From Lepturacanthus savala (Eukaryota > Chordata > Actinopteri > Scombriformes > Trichiuridae): a DNA stretch of 64,000 bases. Positions within the stretch are counted from its first letter, which is position 1. Each line of letters starts with the position of its first letter. Below the pieces are notes generated by a model. It did not search any database. It was not told the origin of the DNA and saw nothing but the letters and a program-made list of their open reading frames with translations. Below are positions 31,870 through 53,794 of this stretch, one piece after another. A program made the translations under genes and the position numbers. The stretch is taken from assembly GCA_030544235.1 (NCBI GenBank), contig CM060475.1, forward strand, positions 2,255,920-2,319,919. Reading direction: 5' to 3'.

Positions 31870-33261
31870 CTGTAAGTGCTGGAGGAGGAGGATGGATCTG
31901 CTCAGGTGGGCCGACTTCACCCCACTGCCAGGCCCACCTGTTACTCTCAACCCATTAGACACGGGCCCCATCGCACTGGCCGAATCAACAAGCCGAGCGT
32001 TTGCCCAGAAAGGAAAGACGCTATTCATGCGTGATGCCAGCTGGTACTTAGGTGTTAAGATCAAACAATCGCAGCTCATCCTGTCAAACAGAAAGTAGGG
32101 AAGATGCTTTAATGTGCTACTGTGTCATCATGAAGGGAAGTGATACGTGTTGCGCGGCCATAACTGGACGGTGAGTCAGTATTTGTGCATTCTTTCCGAT
32201 CAAATTTAGAAGATGGGAAACATTGATTGGTTTTTGCATCAGTGGCAGTTATCTCTGCTTTACAAGGGACAGTGTTCAATAAAGATTGATGTTCTATGAA
32301 AAATAAATGTTTTATTCAGTGCAAATAGAGAACGGAGACTTATCGTCATCAATTGTCCTGAGATAACTTCTTTCTTTATCAGCAAAACCAGTGACTAGTG
32401 GAGGAAGAAATAATCATTTCATTACATCACATGTGAACAAAGAATCCTGTTTATTGTTTAGTCTTATAAGTTCATTTATTATAAGATATTTATGAAGTAT
32501 GAAGTCGTCTACACTGGGAAATACTTCAAAATCTAGTTAAATACTTAAATGTACTACTGTGAAATCATAATATTTTGTTGATTTTATCTCACATGTTGGA
32601 TGATGTCTTCAGACAAAGGAAATCAGGCCACTTTAATTAATTGTACCTCTCTGCTGTGTTTGATAGAACTGAATATTCCATACGCTGGGTTCATCATAAC
32701 TTTGCAGTTATCAGACTGTTTTATATCTGACCTGCAACCGTTTCAGCTATTTTTGGTTATTTTTCATTCTGCTCCTGTGTCAAATCAGGAAAAAAAACTT
32801 GAAATAAGATAATTCTACTCAATACTAGACTAATTGTACCAAAACAAGCCTGTTTTTGCAGTGTACAGATGCAGCTACTTCCCATTAAAACCAAGTAAAA
32901 ACCATGTTCTCACAGTTTTATTATTTAAGAAAACAATTATTACATCAAATCAAATTATTATAATTGAAATCTGGCAATTGTTGCATTATATTTCTGTGCA
33001 TGCGGTACTGTAAAAACTCTGTTTCACTGTTGAATCTTCGAAGATTTGATTAGAATTTCAGTTTATGTGTTGTGTGCAGAGATATCTACATGTTAATCAA
33101 CTAACTCTAGCTAAAAACTGATTTTGTTTTCACTATCAATATCTCACTTTATTAAATTTATATATGTTTTCAGGCAAGAAGGAAGAAAAGCACTCGGTCC
33201 TGCATAGACAATGAATGGGAAGCGTCAAAACCATGGATGCAGTGGATTGGTATCATTACGC
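31870..33261. other. gcg upstream region and dpp4 3' flank
   Basis: This is 1.4 kb of AT-rich DNA between the gcg TATA box and the dpp4 poly(A) signal. The part nearest gcg (to about 32100) is GC-richer and probably holds the proximal promoter. The rest shows no gene or clear repeat. Confidence 0.55.
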
Positions 33262-33267
33262 TTTATT
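33262..33267 (-). terminator. dpp4: dpp4 poly(A) signal
   Basis: AATAAA on the minus strand about 270 nt after the stop codon. It is the nearest clear hexamer downstream of dpp4. Confidence 0.5.
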
Positions 33268-33536
33268 AGTGAGTGACACACACACACACACACACTGAAT
33301 GACAATACACACACACACAGGTGGCCAATTCTTACACATCGTACCTTTACAATTTAGTTATAATTTCCAGAGAAGATTTGTTTTCTGACTAAATATATAG
33401 AAAAAAAAAAGAATTTTCACTTCTATTAAAGCATCAGTGACACAGAAATGAAATAAGAAATTTGACATTTGAATGATCAAGCCTGCGTTTGCAGTTATAA
33501 GTCCTTATTTCAGAAATGGTTTTAATTTAGTGAAGT

Positions 33537-41439
<7,903 letters not shown>

Positions 41440-44400
41440 TTTTTCTGCGCCGGGGTGAGCTGAGGTTGAACCAATATCCGTCCAAATCACAACTCCATCG
41501 ATCCAGTCGGCTACGCGCGCGGCGGAATCTAAAGTTATGCGACACGCTGACTCGACTGTTAAATATTATCTCAACTCAAGTTTCAAAGGTAGGACAATAA
41601 ATGTCCAGCAGAGTAAAGTTCGTGGCGTTTTGATGTAGTGCCCGCGTGTTTTGAGGAAGTGTGGAGCTCCTTGTCAAGCTGTTCCCCAAACTGCCCGCTA
41701 TATAAAAAGCACTCATTCATTCTGTCACTTTTGACAAAATGACTAAATAGGGAGTTAATGATCTGCTTATGAATTGCAATTGATATTTAAAGCCGTGCAG
41801 TAACAAGATCGAGACTATATCTGCAGCTCAGGAGGAAATTTCTACGGTATATTAACAAATGCGCGCAGGGAATTGTAGTAATGGTCATTCTGTGGCTGCA
41901 CAGTCAGCAGCTCCAGATATGAGCCACACAGACAGTGACTCATGAGTCTGCGTTTTCTTATTGTCATCAGCTGGTCTTACAAGCATGTTCCCCATTCCTC
42001 CTTAATAAATATAAACTGAAGAAAAGCGCTATTTCAAGTTGGAGAAAAAAAACCCTTTCAAATAAATGTGGCTTATAGAAAACTTCAGAGATTTATACTA
42101 ATAAAAGAATCAGGAAGAATAAATCAGCGTTTTCCAATCATGGAAAAAAAAGGTCAATTAACCTGGAAAAGTGCCCTATTTTATGTACATTTGAACCACT
42201 GCCACTAAATTAATGGTTTAATGTGGCTAAATTTGCATTTAAACTTTATTGTCATAATCCTGGATAACAAAGTAGTTGTTGGACCTGAGGCTTATGTACA
42301 ATTTAATAATAAATAGAACAGAATAGAGGTATATGATAATATAAATGAAGGCATAACTTGTCTCTGTAGCGGCTGAAAATGTCCTGTAAAATAATTTCAG
42401 TTTAGGAGTTGGAACCCTGATAATCCACTTCTTCTTGTTACTATTTCTGAAAGTGAAATCCTCACACAATAAATAAAACGCTCCCATTTTATTTGGTATG
42501 ACGACGGCCCAGAATGATGCTATGCTACACCTTTGCTCATCAGTTTAAACCCTCATGTCCTTAAATTTTGGCACCGAAACGTCCACTCACACAAACTTTT
42601 GTAAAATATATTTTTAACCCTTTAAATGCAAAACGGTCTGTGGGCGTCTGTGTGTGTGTGTGTCTGGTGCAAACTAACAAATACTGAATGATGGGATAAA
42701 GTGGGTGAGACCACACCTTTGTATTTTTTCCATGCTTGACGTTTGTTTGCTGGTTCATGCAGCGTTGCTTGTGTATATTATCCCGGGTCATGTTGGTGAT
42801 TGTGTGCACAAACTCCAGATAATCAACATTCCGACATAACATCAGTGAAACAGTGATTTTTGCATTAAATGACCACAAACACAGTGGAAGTGGTAGGTTT
42901 CAGTGTGAGGTTATTAATGGAGTTTGAGGCCATGTTCAGAGTGGGGATAATGTCCACGAAGGAACAGGCAGAAGAAGAAGACTTGGTTATCCCCTCGGCT
43001 GAGGTCTTTGAAATGCTCCTTGTCGGGCTGCAATTTACTCGGTTAAATATTTGCTTTAGTATTGATATGTTGCACTTCTTTTAGCTTGTAATGAGGGCTG
43101 TGGTGTGGCTGACCTGATGTGTTGTAAAATTCCAGTCGTCCAAAGGGAAAACACACCCCTTCAAGAGATATGAGACCCAAAGTAGAGAAGGAGAACATAG
43201 ATGACTGCCTCATGATTGGACTGACATTAAGATTTCTCAGTTCATCTCTGTCAGAGTTCGACTTCCAGCCACAGTAATAGCAGAGATCTTGTGTGCATAG
43301 CTCTCATAATCAGTCTTCATCACATATCTTGTAACAGAATGTATTCATAACTATGAACAGTCTGTTCTTATGATGGAGCACAACACACAACACTCATTTT
43401 GATCAGGGACATACTGACACGATTCTTTTCATAATAAATTGATAGACATTCTTGGTGGATTTCCAATTAGTCAAGATTTTAACTTGTCTAATGCTTCATG
43501 ACTAAATTTCGGCGTAAAATAAGCATTTTGCTCAAATCTGGCATGGCTGTAGACTTTTTTTAGTTTAGTAATTGTCATGTGAGTGAATGGTTTGTAATGT
43601 ATAGGTCTGTTTCTCTGCATTCCTCACTCCTCCACGGTCCCAGATGACATAACTGTAGGATGACTGATAACATAGCAGCTGCGACGCGGGCTAATAAAGT
43701 GACATGCGATCTATTTACATAATCATTAATAGCCTTCCTGTGTCGGTCCGTTTACAGAGGGAAGCGTGAGAACTGTGTCACCTGAACACGTGTGGAGAAG
43801 GTAGAAACTTTACAACAAAGATTCTTTATAAGAATGAAGTGACAGAGCCACAGCAGAAGTCTATTTCAGGCCACAGACTGGAATTTTCCCTATTTGTAGA
43901 TACTGCGTGCACTGACCAGTCACAGTAAATGCTAAAAGCCTGTTAAAAGCTTAACAAATATCCAGGTGTGCCTTTATGAGGAATAGACATCATATTCTCC
44001 ACTTGTTCCCCTCACGCCGGATATCCTCAGCAAACAAACAGACAGTGGATGTCTTTCCTAATGCGGCGCGGCTTGTTTGAAGAGTGTTTCTTCGTAGATG
44101 CCTCCATTTCCCTGACACTAAACGCAACTAAAACCGTTTATAGGTGACACTTGTTTGACAGGTGCGTGCAGGGAGAGGCGGAAACAATGGGTTAATAAAA
44201 GAGGAAAGATTTCAAAGTAATATCTAGTGTAAAATCATGAGTGTGTTTATTATATTGAATAGAACAGAGTATGAATTTCAAACCTCAAAATGTTTAACCC
44301 TGTTAAACCCTCTAGGCGCCTCTGTCGACTCACAATACGCCACACTGAATAAAATGTCAGATTTTAGTCAAATAGTTGGAATTTTTCCATATTTGCTTAT

Positions 44401-47150
44401 TGCTTCCACATGGCAACAAATATATTTTAGCATATTAGAAAAAAATGAATTAAATTCAAGTTAAAATGTTTCTTTTGGTGAAAATCTTCCAAATTCTGAA
44501 TAAAAGACAACCTTTAATTGTGAGACAGTGATGCTAATAATAATATGCAAATTAGATGGCTACATTTAATCCCTACATAAACTTTGGGTCGTCCTTAATA
44601 TTTCTCTAATTTACAGAAAGTCTCCATCTCTTATCACTTTTAAGTTATAGCCTTTTGAAATTAGGAGGTCGAAATCAAACGTTTTAGAAAAAGAAATCCT
44701 TTGTTGCCTAAAGGGTTAATGTTTGCAATGGAACTTATTACTTATGGAACACACAGCGAGCTAAATGTCGTTCATATCCTGCAGGAAACAATCTTTGACT
44801 GTAACCAGCTCCTCTATGATCCTTCCAAAGGGAAATGTCCAGTGTTTATTCACCAGGATAAACAGACATCCAGGGGTTTGGGGGGTTTGGACAGATGTTG
44901 CGTAAGCGTCACGCTCGGTACTATAATGGCATTCTTGGCATGAGGTTGAATCGCGAGTTATTCCTCGGGTCTGTGGGGAATTGCTCGCGATAGAAACGAG
45001 TCCGTGAAGCTTCTATTAACATCCTCATGGTTCTGTGTGTCTCTGCTTAATGTGGTGAAGCAGCAGCAAGACTGTCCACTGCTGCACAAAGAAGCTTCAA
45101 CTATATTTTTACCAATGTCCTGTTTTAAAATATGCTTTGAATCAGACGTAAAGAATACAACATGTGCACAAGATATGTCACACACTGCAAACAAGCAGTT
45201 AATTTGCAAAACACGAATATTTAACATAACTGGATTTTATTTATAAATATGTATATTTTCAATTAGGATCATCGAGAAGGTAGATTAGCTCAAAAGTCTG
45301 GTGCATATGAAACTGATACTGGTTTTAACTTCCTGTGTGAGGCGACGTTATTTGACATTAATCATTCTAGAGAAGTGAGAATGTTTTTCCTCTGACTTAC
45401 TCGTATGCAATAATACAAAAATGTTAAATTACTACATTTCAAGTGTATTGAAAATATAACAGTGATGACTCCTAAACCGCATGTAACATACTTGTATAGA
45501 GAATACACAAGGATTTAAATAAATTACCCATGTTCCCATGAATAAGGGATCGTTGTCCAGTAGCCAGGCCGGCCTTATCTGACTTTTGACACCAAGATAG
45601 ATGGGTTTTTGTATCTGTTTCGTCTGCATTGAAGGACTCTAACCCTTCAGCCAGAGGGCAGCAGCTGGTACTCAGCATACCAAACATGGGACGGGTCAGT
45701 GAGTGTCCTGTCGGCCTGTTTGTAGATAAACTGCAGGGCGTGTGCTTGGATTATTAACATGAAGCATCAGTGTGTAATCCGCATGTTACTGTTCTAGCAG
45801 CTGGAGGCAGAGACAGTATTTCTTTCTTTCTCTATATATAGTTAAGCTAGTTTAATCTAGTGGTTTCCAACATAGGGGTGGGGCCCCTCCACAGGGTCAT
45901 CAGATAAATCTGAGGGGGTGTGAGTTAATTACCGGGGAAGAAAATGAAGAAAAGTGCTGATTTTATTTACATGAATTGATTCACAAAGCAAATTCATTCT
46001 GACGTTATTCTTTGGACTCTTCCAGCATGTTTATAGGGGTGTTGCAACATTTGTCATTTTCATTCCTGCCAGTGAATGATCTCATGAATCCGCAGCTCCT
46101 TGCACACTAGTATCGACATGTCCGTGTGTTTAGAAAGTGGCTGCCTCCCACCACAGATGTTTGGTTGAGTTAATGCGATGAGACACTAGAGTTGTAGCAG
46201 CCTCTGATCCCTTCAACACAAAACACAGCTTTCACTACACACATAATCCTCCACCTGCTTCCAAATGTTGCCTAATAATTCACGGTGGAATTTAGACGAT
46301 ACTTTCTTTGAATGTTGCTGAAGAGGGAAATAGTGGTTCTCACTAGAAATCATTCCTGAGTGATTTTAGATTCCTGTAGGGTTCATTTTGTCCAAGTTGA
46401 CACTGGATTAAAATCTTACTGTGGAATTTTTAATGCACCTCAAACGATAGATCACTGCAAAGGTTCTGGTGCTCACAGCATACAATTTGTGGTGATTAAT
46501 GTTTTTCTAGTATCTTATGTTCCTCTTATTTTCCACTGTCTATATACAAAACAACTCTTTATTCTCCTTGATTTACATGAAATTATAAAAAAGAACATTT
46601 TGTTTTTCTATTCATGACCTAAGACTCAAAAGCACCATCTAGTGGTGAGTTGACGTCATGCAGGACAAACCAAATGCTTCGAGGAGCTTTAGAAGAATTT
46701 CACCTAAATTTTCCAGATCTGAGAATCTAAAAAAGTTAAGATGTGAATTTAAAATATTTAAACTCTTATTTTCAGTCTTAAAGTCACAATCTGAACATTA
46801 ACACGAGAAGGAAATGCCACTTTAGAGCCTTTACGTTAAGGTGATATAATCGGAATGTGGAGTGTCCGGAAATCTTATGGTAATTTGTATTTCAATTTCA
46901 GAATGTCAGAAGTAGTACACATTTTTCTAAGCTTGTCATCTTCCCGATCGTTATTGTCTTAATATATATGTGATTGTTTTATTTTTTTAAAGTAGCCATC
47001 TTTTAAAATGTTAAAGACCGCTCCCTTGTCGTTTGGAGGCGTTTGTAATTTACGAAGTGTCATTAAACGCAGCATACAGTTGGTAGGCGGGTCTATCCTC
47101 CTCTTCTCCTCGCTCATTGGTTAGCTGCGTAATCAGTCAACGCACTTCCG
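41440..47150. other. Intergenic DNA between dpp4 and gca
   Basis: These 5.7 kb separate two divergently transcribed genes. The first few hundred bases probably hold the dpp4 promoter and 5' UTR. Mammals have FAP exons and IFIH1 in this interval. I saw no S9B-like or helicase-like coding sequence here, only short unrelated open frames. One dispersed repeat copy lies at 45861-45945. Confidence 0.6.
45861..45945. repeat. Dispersed repeat end, two copies in the window
   Basis: The sequence TGGTTTCCAACATAGGGGTG followed by a G-rich then C-rich stretch and GGGTCATCAGATAAATCTGA resembles the end of an interspersed repeat found widely in fish genomes. A related copy lies at 23197-23250 just after an slc4a10 exon (GTGGTTCTCAAGATGGGGTC). 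The family was not identified further. Confidence 0.4.
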
Positions 47151-47270
47151 GCATTTCGGATATGATGTAGCATCTGTTAGCAAACGTATAGGAAGTTACA
47201 GCCCTGTCACTCCGCCAACTACACTCGAAAGATATTAAACTTGTGACATTTCGCCTTTTTTCCCTTCCAC
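47085..47270 (+). promoter_or_regulatory. gca: gca promoter and 5' UTR (TATA-less)
   Basis: The sequence upstream of the gca ATG has no TATA box. It contains an inverted CCAAT box (ATTGG near 47116) and an ETS-type site (CACTTCCGG near 47143-47151), both common in TATA-less promoters. The start of transcription cannot be fixed from sequence. Confidence 0.45.
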
Positions 47271-50200
47271 ATGGCTTATCCAGGATACGGCGGGGTGAGT
47301 AAATCAAACGTAGCCGGGAATTGAGCGTGAAAAACGGGCTAAATTAGCAAAGAGGACGGTTAGCCCGGGGCTCATGTTGCAGCGGGTTTCCCACCGTTTG
47401 TTACAGGATGTGCTATTTCTACATACCCACTATACTCATTATACACATCTACTATTATATTTCACGTACTTATGTGTTTATTAGAGGACTTTTCCAGGTT
47501 TCAGGTGTAAATTAGGAGTCATGGCACCTAAAGTTGAATATAAATGATCTTCCTGGAGGAAAGAATCCTTCACATCCAGCAGTGATCAGCAGAAACAGCC
47601 ACATTTAGTCTAATAGTAGTTACGAAACTAAGTGTACAATTCGTAATTAAAGGGACTTTATCAGCTCAGTTTGCTTGTGAAAGCATTTCATAAGCTTCAC
47701 ACTCGCTTTAACTGTGACTGATTACTTACATAATGCGTTTTAAATGCTTTTAGTGAGGGCTGCTGGTAAATCCTTCACTGTTTACACCACATACAGCTTT
47801 ATTCCACTGCTTGTTTTCACTTTCTTCTGTTTAAATAATTTCTGTTTGTTTTCTTGGACCTCTAAATACCAGGAATAATCACAAACTATGACGTTTGGTA
47901 GAAAGTAAGACAGAGAAGCTGAGTAATTTTAGCAAAGGTCAAGTGAGATTCTGTTTTTCTTGTGACCCAATAGGTTTGCAGCACCTTGTAGGTCAGAAGT
48001 AAAGCGTTTAATGATCTTTTCACCTTAGGACACTTTGAGTGAAGTGAAGAATGTGGCTTTTTGCTTTGTAAAGTGAGGGTAGATGATGATATGATTTACT
48101 CCCCAGGGGTTTTGTATGTGGGCCAAAGACCAAAATAATGTACCAGTGGTTCTCCAAGCTCCCATGGTCGGATAAAACCTGTAAAGCCCTTTTAAATAAT
48201 AAATATCTCATGGCAATAACCAAACTCTTTCCCTCTCTCTTCTGTTGGGTAATAGATTCATGGCTTCAAACACCTGACAGGTGAACCTTCAGCTCAGCCA
48301 ATCGGCTTCCTGTAACCTGTAGAACTTCTGACATACAAAGCCCTTAATGGACTCAAACCAAGCTAAGCTGCCAGCTCTCTTGTTAGCTTCATGCCCTGAA
48401 GAGCACTGAGATCATCTGCTGGTTTACTGGAGGTTCCCAGCACCAGCAGAAAGAAGATCAGGGATGCAGCTATTGTCAATCATGCCCCAAAGCTGTGGAA
48501 CGCAACACCTCTAGATACCAGGGAACCAGTTCAATAGATGTTTTTATAAAAGAAAACTTAATATATATCTCATTACACCAAAAACATCACACTGTATTTA
48601 TTTTGTAGTGTCTCTCCCCTTCGTTTTAACTACGTTTTCTTATTCCTGTTATTTCATATGATCAGCAATGATAACGAGAAAAAATATTAATATGGTAAAT
48701 ATTTGTACTTATTCATTCAAATGAATAGTATTACAGCTGCATCACAGGCTGATTCTGTAGCCATTCCACATAATGTTTGCATTTGAATGTATTTTAATAT
48801 ATTGAGAACAGAGAAATGTAATATTTGGAATCATGAGTTTCAACTCGCTGACTTAACCGACCTCTGGACGTCTCTTAAATGATTTTGCAGCTGATCTCAT
48901 CGTTATTTCATTTCACAGGAGACACATGAAGCGATTCCTACAATTTCTCTGCTTTCTGCTCTGTCCCCTTCCTCAGTATGGGGGTGCGATGCCGGGCATG
49001 CCGGGTCAGGGGATGCCGCCCCAAGGAATGCCGCCTCAAGGAATGCCAGGAGGGCCGATGGGAGGCCCCATGCCCGGGCACATGGGCGGGCCGATGGGAG
49101 GCGCACCACCCCAGGGCGGATACGCCCCGTATGGAGGCGGCTATCCAGGAACATACGGCGCGCCGCCGCCAGCTGCCAACGACCCAATGTGGGGCTACTT
49201 CACCGCCATAGCAGGCCAGGTAACAGGCTAGAAGCGTTGACCAAGCATTCACTTTCACTTCTCAAGCTTGAACGGCACGAAAAGCTCTTTACTGCTGTTT
49301 CAGGTCATGGAACAGCAGTAGACGGGGAGAGGTATTTGTGCTTTGTCTTAACTTGTCTTCATTTTGCTCTGAGTGTCAGATGCTGGTGAACTCTGCACTG
49401 TATGAACACGTAGATAACATTAGTATTCCTCCACACTGTTATGTAACCACACGTGTTACTGCTATAATACAATAACAGCTTTTTGAGGGAGAATAATTCA
49501 TTATTGTTAATCACCGGTTCAGCTAACTGCTAATCCTGAAAGCTAACTGTATGTAGTATCCTAAAACTTTATTAGCTAGCGGAGACAAAGCAGCATCTAT
49601 CAGCAGAATGACTGATGTTTGTCCTTGTGGTGTTTTTTTGAACAAATCCGTTTAAGTTGTAGATTTATTCTACGGAGCAGAAACATGTTTCATCTACAAA
49701 AAGCTGCCGGACCATTCCGTATCTTATCTATGTGTAGACTCCTGTTTCCAGCCAGCAGGTGTAAACAGCACTTTAGAACTTTCTTGATGACTAAACTGTC
49801 CTCCGGGCTCCATGCAGGACGGTGAGATTGATGCAGAGGAGCTCCAGAAGTGTCTAACTCAGGCCGGGTTCACTGGCAGCTACGCCCGTAAGTCCCCTTC
49901 TCTCTGATCCGAGTCCAGGACTTTGTTACTGGGAGTACTGCTATTTACTCCACACCTCAACAACAGGATCTATAGTTTGAGTTCATAGTTCCACTAAACA
50001 TCATTATGCTAAAGAGGTTGTAGCTTGTTTGCTCACCAGTCTACAGGAACAGTTGACACAACAGTATTAACTATTGAACACTAGTAAGGGTTCATAAAAT
50101 AAAAAAAAAACAGCGGTGACGGGCTTCACCTGCTCCCCCATGTAGATAAAATGACTCCATCTCAGGGAATAAAACATCCACATTTCTTGATTCTTCTAAA

Positions 50201-53200
50201 TCTTCTGCACTGGAGCATTAATTTATTTTGCTGCTGAGTTTAATAAACCTGAATGAACTCGGCTGCTGTTAAAACCTACGTTGGAAAGAATAGTTTTTCT
50301 GAACCGCTGGTGTGAGGCCACGTTCTCTACAGCTGCTGAAACTGACCTTACACACTTCCTCTCATTTCTCTCATGCTGAGGAACCACTTTTCAGCTTTGT
50401 GAATTACTTTTAGACCAAAATCACAGTTCAGAGGTTTACACACTTCCTGTTTTGAAGAATTCCCCCCGAGCTCAGCCAGTCAGGTGCTACTTTTATGCCG
50501 ATCAGCTCTGCTGTTAATTCATAATTTGTCTGAAATGACTCCCTAATTAAAGCATATGCAGTGTATTTAACCTCAGTCTGTGCCGTTGATTGATTGTGAT
50601 GTTTCATTGCCTTCGCAGCCTTCAGCCTGGACACGTGTCGCATCATGATCGCCATGCTAGACGTATCCTTTGTGTTCCTGAAGGCTCCGACAGTCAGTCG
50701 GACATTAAAAGAATGTCAGGACCTTTAAACAGCAGGGTGTGGTTCACCTTTGAACCAGTTGAACCGGCACGATGACAGAATTCAAGAGGAAAGAGGAACA
50801 GGTTCATGACTGGAAGGCTGGGAAACGTCCACACAAGTGGACATTTTGCACATTTCATAGTGGTAACAATTACTTTATCTTAGTTTTTCTGAGTCTGTTT
50901 ATACACTTAGGTGTGAAAAGGGGACTTTTATTTTTGAAGGACATACAATTAGAGTTTTATTTATTTAAAACGGGGACGATGCATATTAAAGAACATATAT
51001 TTGTAAATATGCAGGATTAAAGCCAACAGCTAAATTCCATCCTTTGTCTCCACTGGCAGGTTGATGTCACTGATATGAGAATCAGAAAAATAAAAGAAAA
51101 TAATTAGAAAAACGATAAGATCATTGAAATTTAACAAAGGAAAGGAACAGAATTAAATTACAGTTAAAATGGAATACAGTTTTAGGCTCAATTAAAAACA
51201 TTAAGCTCATTTATTCGAACATTTATTTCAGCTTTTTTTCTAATATGCTTAAAATATTTGTTGCCATATGGCAACAAATATGCAAATATGGACAATTCCG
51301 AGTGTGTACAACCTAATGGAGTTCCATTGACTTATATAGCAATAAAATAAATGACTTTTTCTTGCATATATTTTGTAATTTATCCATTATTTGGGCTAAA
51401 ACCCTTCCAAACATGTTTTACTGTCTCATTAATCGTGCCAGCCGTTGTAAACCTTCACCACACGGTTCTCCAGAGGGACTTTACAGGCAAGATGGGTTTC
51501 AACGAGTTCAAGGACCTGTTCACGGCTCTGAACGGCTGGAAGCAGAACTTCATGATGTTTGACCAGGACAGGAGCGGCACCGTCGAACCTCACGAGATGA
51601 GTCAGGCGATCAACAGCATGGGTGAGAGTCTGAGCCCTTTAATAGCCGCCGACGGCACGTTTAATGGCGTCGGGATGTTTAATTATCACACTTAATTAGA
51701 TTTAATAAAACTCACTCAGGCTTTAATGTGTGCCGCTGGCTGCGATCAGTCTCCGACTTTATCATCGTTTTTATCACACTGCTGTCACACCCTTCCTCAT
51801 ATCATCTACTGTTCAACAGAGGAGAGCATCACACTCTTCCAGACATATCCCATGTTCTAATAGACTTTAATATTCCTCATTACATCCACCATATTCACAT
51901 CTAATTATATGTTGTCTCCTGATTTACACCGCCATCATAGGAGGAGGAATTTGTTGCCAGATATTTTACTGCCATGTTGAATTACTACAGTGCACCATTG
52001 AACGTTTTTTGTGGCATAAAATGACATCTTCCTGCAATATGCAGCTGAATCAGATGCTGATTGATTTGCAGCTCCTTACTGTTGAGTAGTGTTGAAACTA
52101 TAGACTGTAAATGGATGTAATCAGTTTGTCGACATCTTGTTTTCTTTGTTCCTGTGACCATATTTGGTCAGTTGCCGCTTAACGAGGCGCAATTTAACGA
52201 GTTATAAACCGAATTTATCAACTGAATTGTGAGTCTACCAGAGATCGCCAGCAGGTTTATTTCTGCTGTAAATTTCTGCACATTAACATGGGGCTTTATA
52301 GGAATTCTCAAGCCTCAAGTGGATATTTGGGGCAGGTTTTTTATCACTTCCACATCGGCTTCACTTTCCAACCGTCGATGTGTTGGTCTGTTACTGTGCT
52401 GCAAATCAATCAGCCCATCTGTGTTATAGCCGACCTATTCTGGATTATCAAGGCAGATGTGAATTCTGGTACATAAAGTTTCTCATTCACTGCCTACAGC
52501 TGCTTGTATAGTTTAGTTCTGACGTTCATGATCAATGTTTAACCGTTGAGTCTCAACGGATCAAAGAGCAGCGTGAAGCTTGTTTAATTATCAGTCGGTT
52601 GCAGCAAATGCACATGAAGCCGTGTGAAAGTGGCTTTCATGCTAACTGCTGCTGCTGCACCACACGTTGACTTTGTCTCCCACTCAACAGGCTACCGCGT
52701 CAGTCCTCAGGCCGTGAACGTGATCCTCAAACGCTACAGCAAAGCCGGGAGAATCTACTTTGACGACTACGTGGCCTGCTGCGTCAAACTGCGAGCGCTC
52801 ACAGGTACCGAACCACGCACCGGTGATCCGACGTGTTCAGCCGCTGGCGTGCACACGCGTGATTGAGTCCAGCCGCTTTAGCATTGTTCAACGCTGCTGT
52901 ATATGTTTAATTGAATCAGCGACTCTTGATGTTTACAGACAACTTCAGGAGGAGGGACACCATGCAGCAGGGATCCGTCAACTTCCAGTACGACGATGTA
53001 AGGACACCCGTCACTCCTTCACATGGCTGTTTAATTAAATCATAAGGGACTGTGTGTAAATGATGATAAACCTGATGTTTCACTTCACCTACTTTCAGAT
53101 TTGACGTCTGAAATAAATACATATTTCATTATATTCTGCTCCCAAATTAAATTTCATACAGTCCTTTAACTTTAACAGGTAACTTTGCTTGGTTTGTGAG

Positions 53201-53794
53201 CCGTCCCACTGCCTTTTCCATCCTCACATGACATAACAGGATTAAAGATTATCTGTAATGTTTCATTAAAACCCTAATAAGAACAAGAGATAACACTGAA
53301 AAAGATATTTCAGTCCATCACAACATCTAATAATTAGAATCCATTATAAGTCGTGTTTTTGACCATGTTCTTTTCTTTTTTTCATTGGAAATTCATGAGA
53401 TGTGAGTTGATGTAGACAATTTGGTCACTCAGGTTTTTTACTCACTACTTTAAATATGACTGAGTTCATATATATTTTTTTAGATAGTTTTGATAAATCA
53501 CCTGTAATTCATGCATCTCATTTTATTTTAACTGAGCTTTTGATTTTCTGTCCTTGGTTTAATTAGCTACAGTTTTCCCAGCATGGCTTGTTTCAATATA
53601 ATGACATCCCATGATATTATTTCTGTTGCATTTAGCTGCAGCCCACGTGTGCAGCTTTAAAGTGCGTTTCCTGTCGAGGTCCTGTGGTTGAGTTAGTAAA
53701 ACGACCTTGTGGTCTGTCTCTCCAACCCCTCCTCTTCCCCCTCTGTCCCCCCGCCTCCTATTAACAGTTTATCCTGTGCACAATGGCTCTCTAA
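47271..53794 (+). CDS. gca: Grancalcin, penta-EF-hand calcium-binding protein
   Basis: This gene encodes a cytosolic, dimeric Ca2+-binding protein of the penta-EF-hand family that moves to membranes when Ca2+ rises. Exons are 47271-47294, 48977-49219, 49818-49887, 50619-50662, 51474-51621, 52691-52804, 52939-52997 and 53768-53794, giving 242 residues. It starts MAYPGYGG. EF-hands include GQDGEIDAEELQKCLTQAG, MLDRDFTGKMGFNEFKDL and FDQDRSGTVEPHEMSQAI, then GYRVSPQAVNVILKRYSK with FDDYVACCVKLRALTDNFRR, and a final helix ending FILCTMAL. MAYPGYGG, PFSLDTCRIMIAMLDRD and the TMAL end favour grancalcin over the related sorcin. Its position next to kcnh7 agrees. Confidence 0.93.
47295..48976 (+). 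other. gca: gca intron 1 with a retrotransposon relic
   Basis: This 1.7 kb intron separates the short first exon from the Gly/Pro/Met exon. A decayed non-LTR retrotransposon fragment occupies about 48335-48540. Nothing else is supported. Confidence 0.7.
48335..48540 (+). mobile_element. Decayed non-LTR retrotransposon (L2/Rex-like) reverse-transcriptase tail
   Basis: In the + strand frame the stretch reads YKALNGLKPS, then after stop codons RALRSSAGLLEVPSTSRKK and AAIVNHAPKLWNATPLDTRE. This pattern (YKALNGLxPxYLSDLL, RSLRSS...LLVVPR, APKLWNSLP) is typical of the C-terminal part of L2-like LINE reverse transcriptases in fish. It has at least two internal stops and no intact ends, so it is a dead fragment. 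Confidence 0.6.
48977..49219 (+). CDS. gca: gca Gly/Pro/Met-rich N-terminal exon
   Basis: This phase-0 exon encodes a low-complexity region of about 65 residues with repeated GMPPQ and GGPMGG units, then PPAANDPMWGYFTAIAGQ, the start of EF-hand 1. Penta-EF-hand proteins usually have a Gly/Pro-rich N-terminus that mediates membrane contact. The segment is much longer and more Met-rich than the short N-terminal region of human grancalcin. Confidence 0.88.

Noticed and set aside
48903..49258. Minus-strand and out-of-frame open frames over the gca Gly/Pro exon
   Set aside because: GC-rich repetitive coding DNA leaves other frames open. The in-frame product with correct splice phases is the gca exon.
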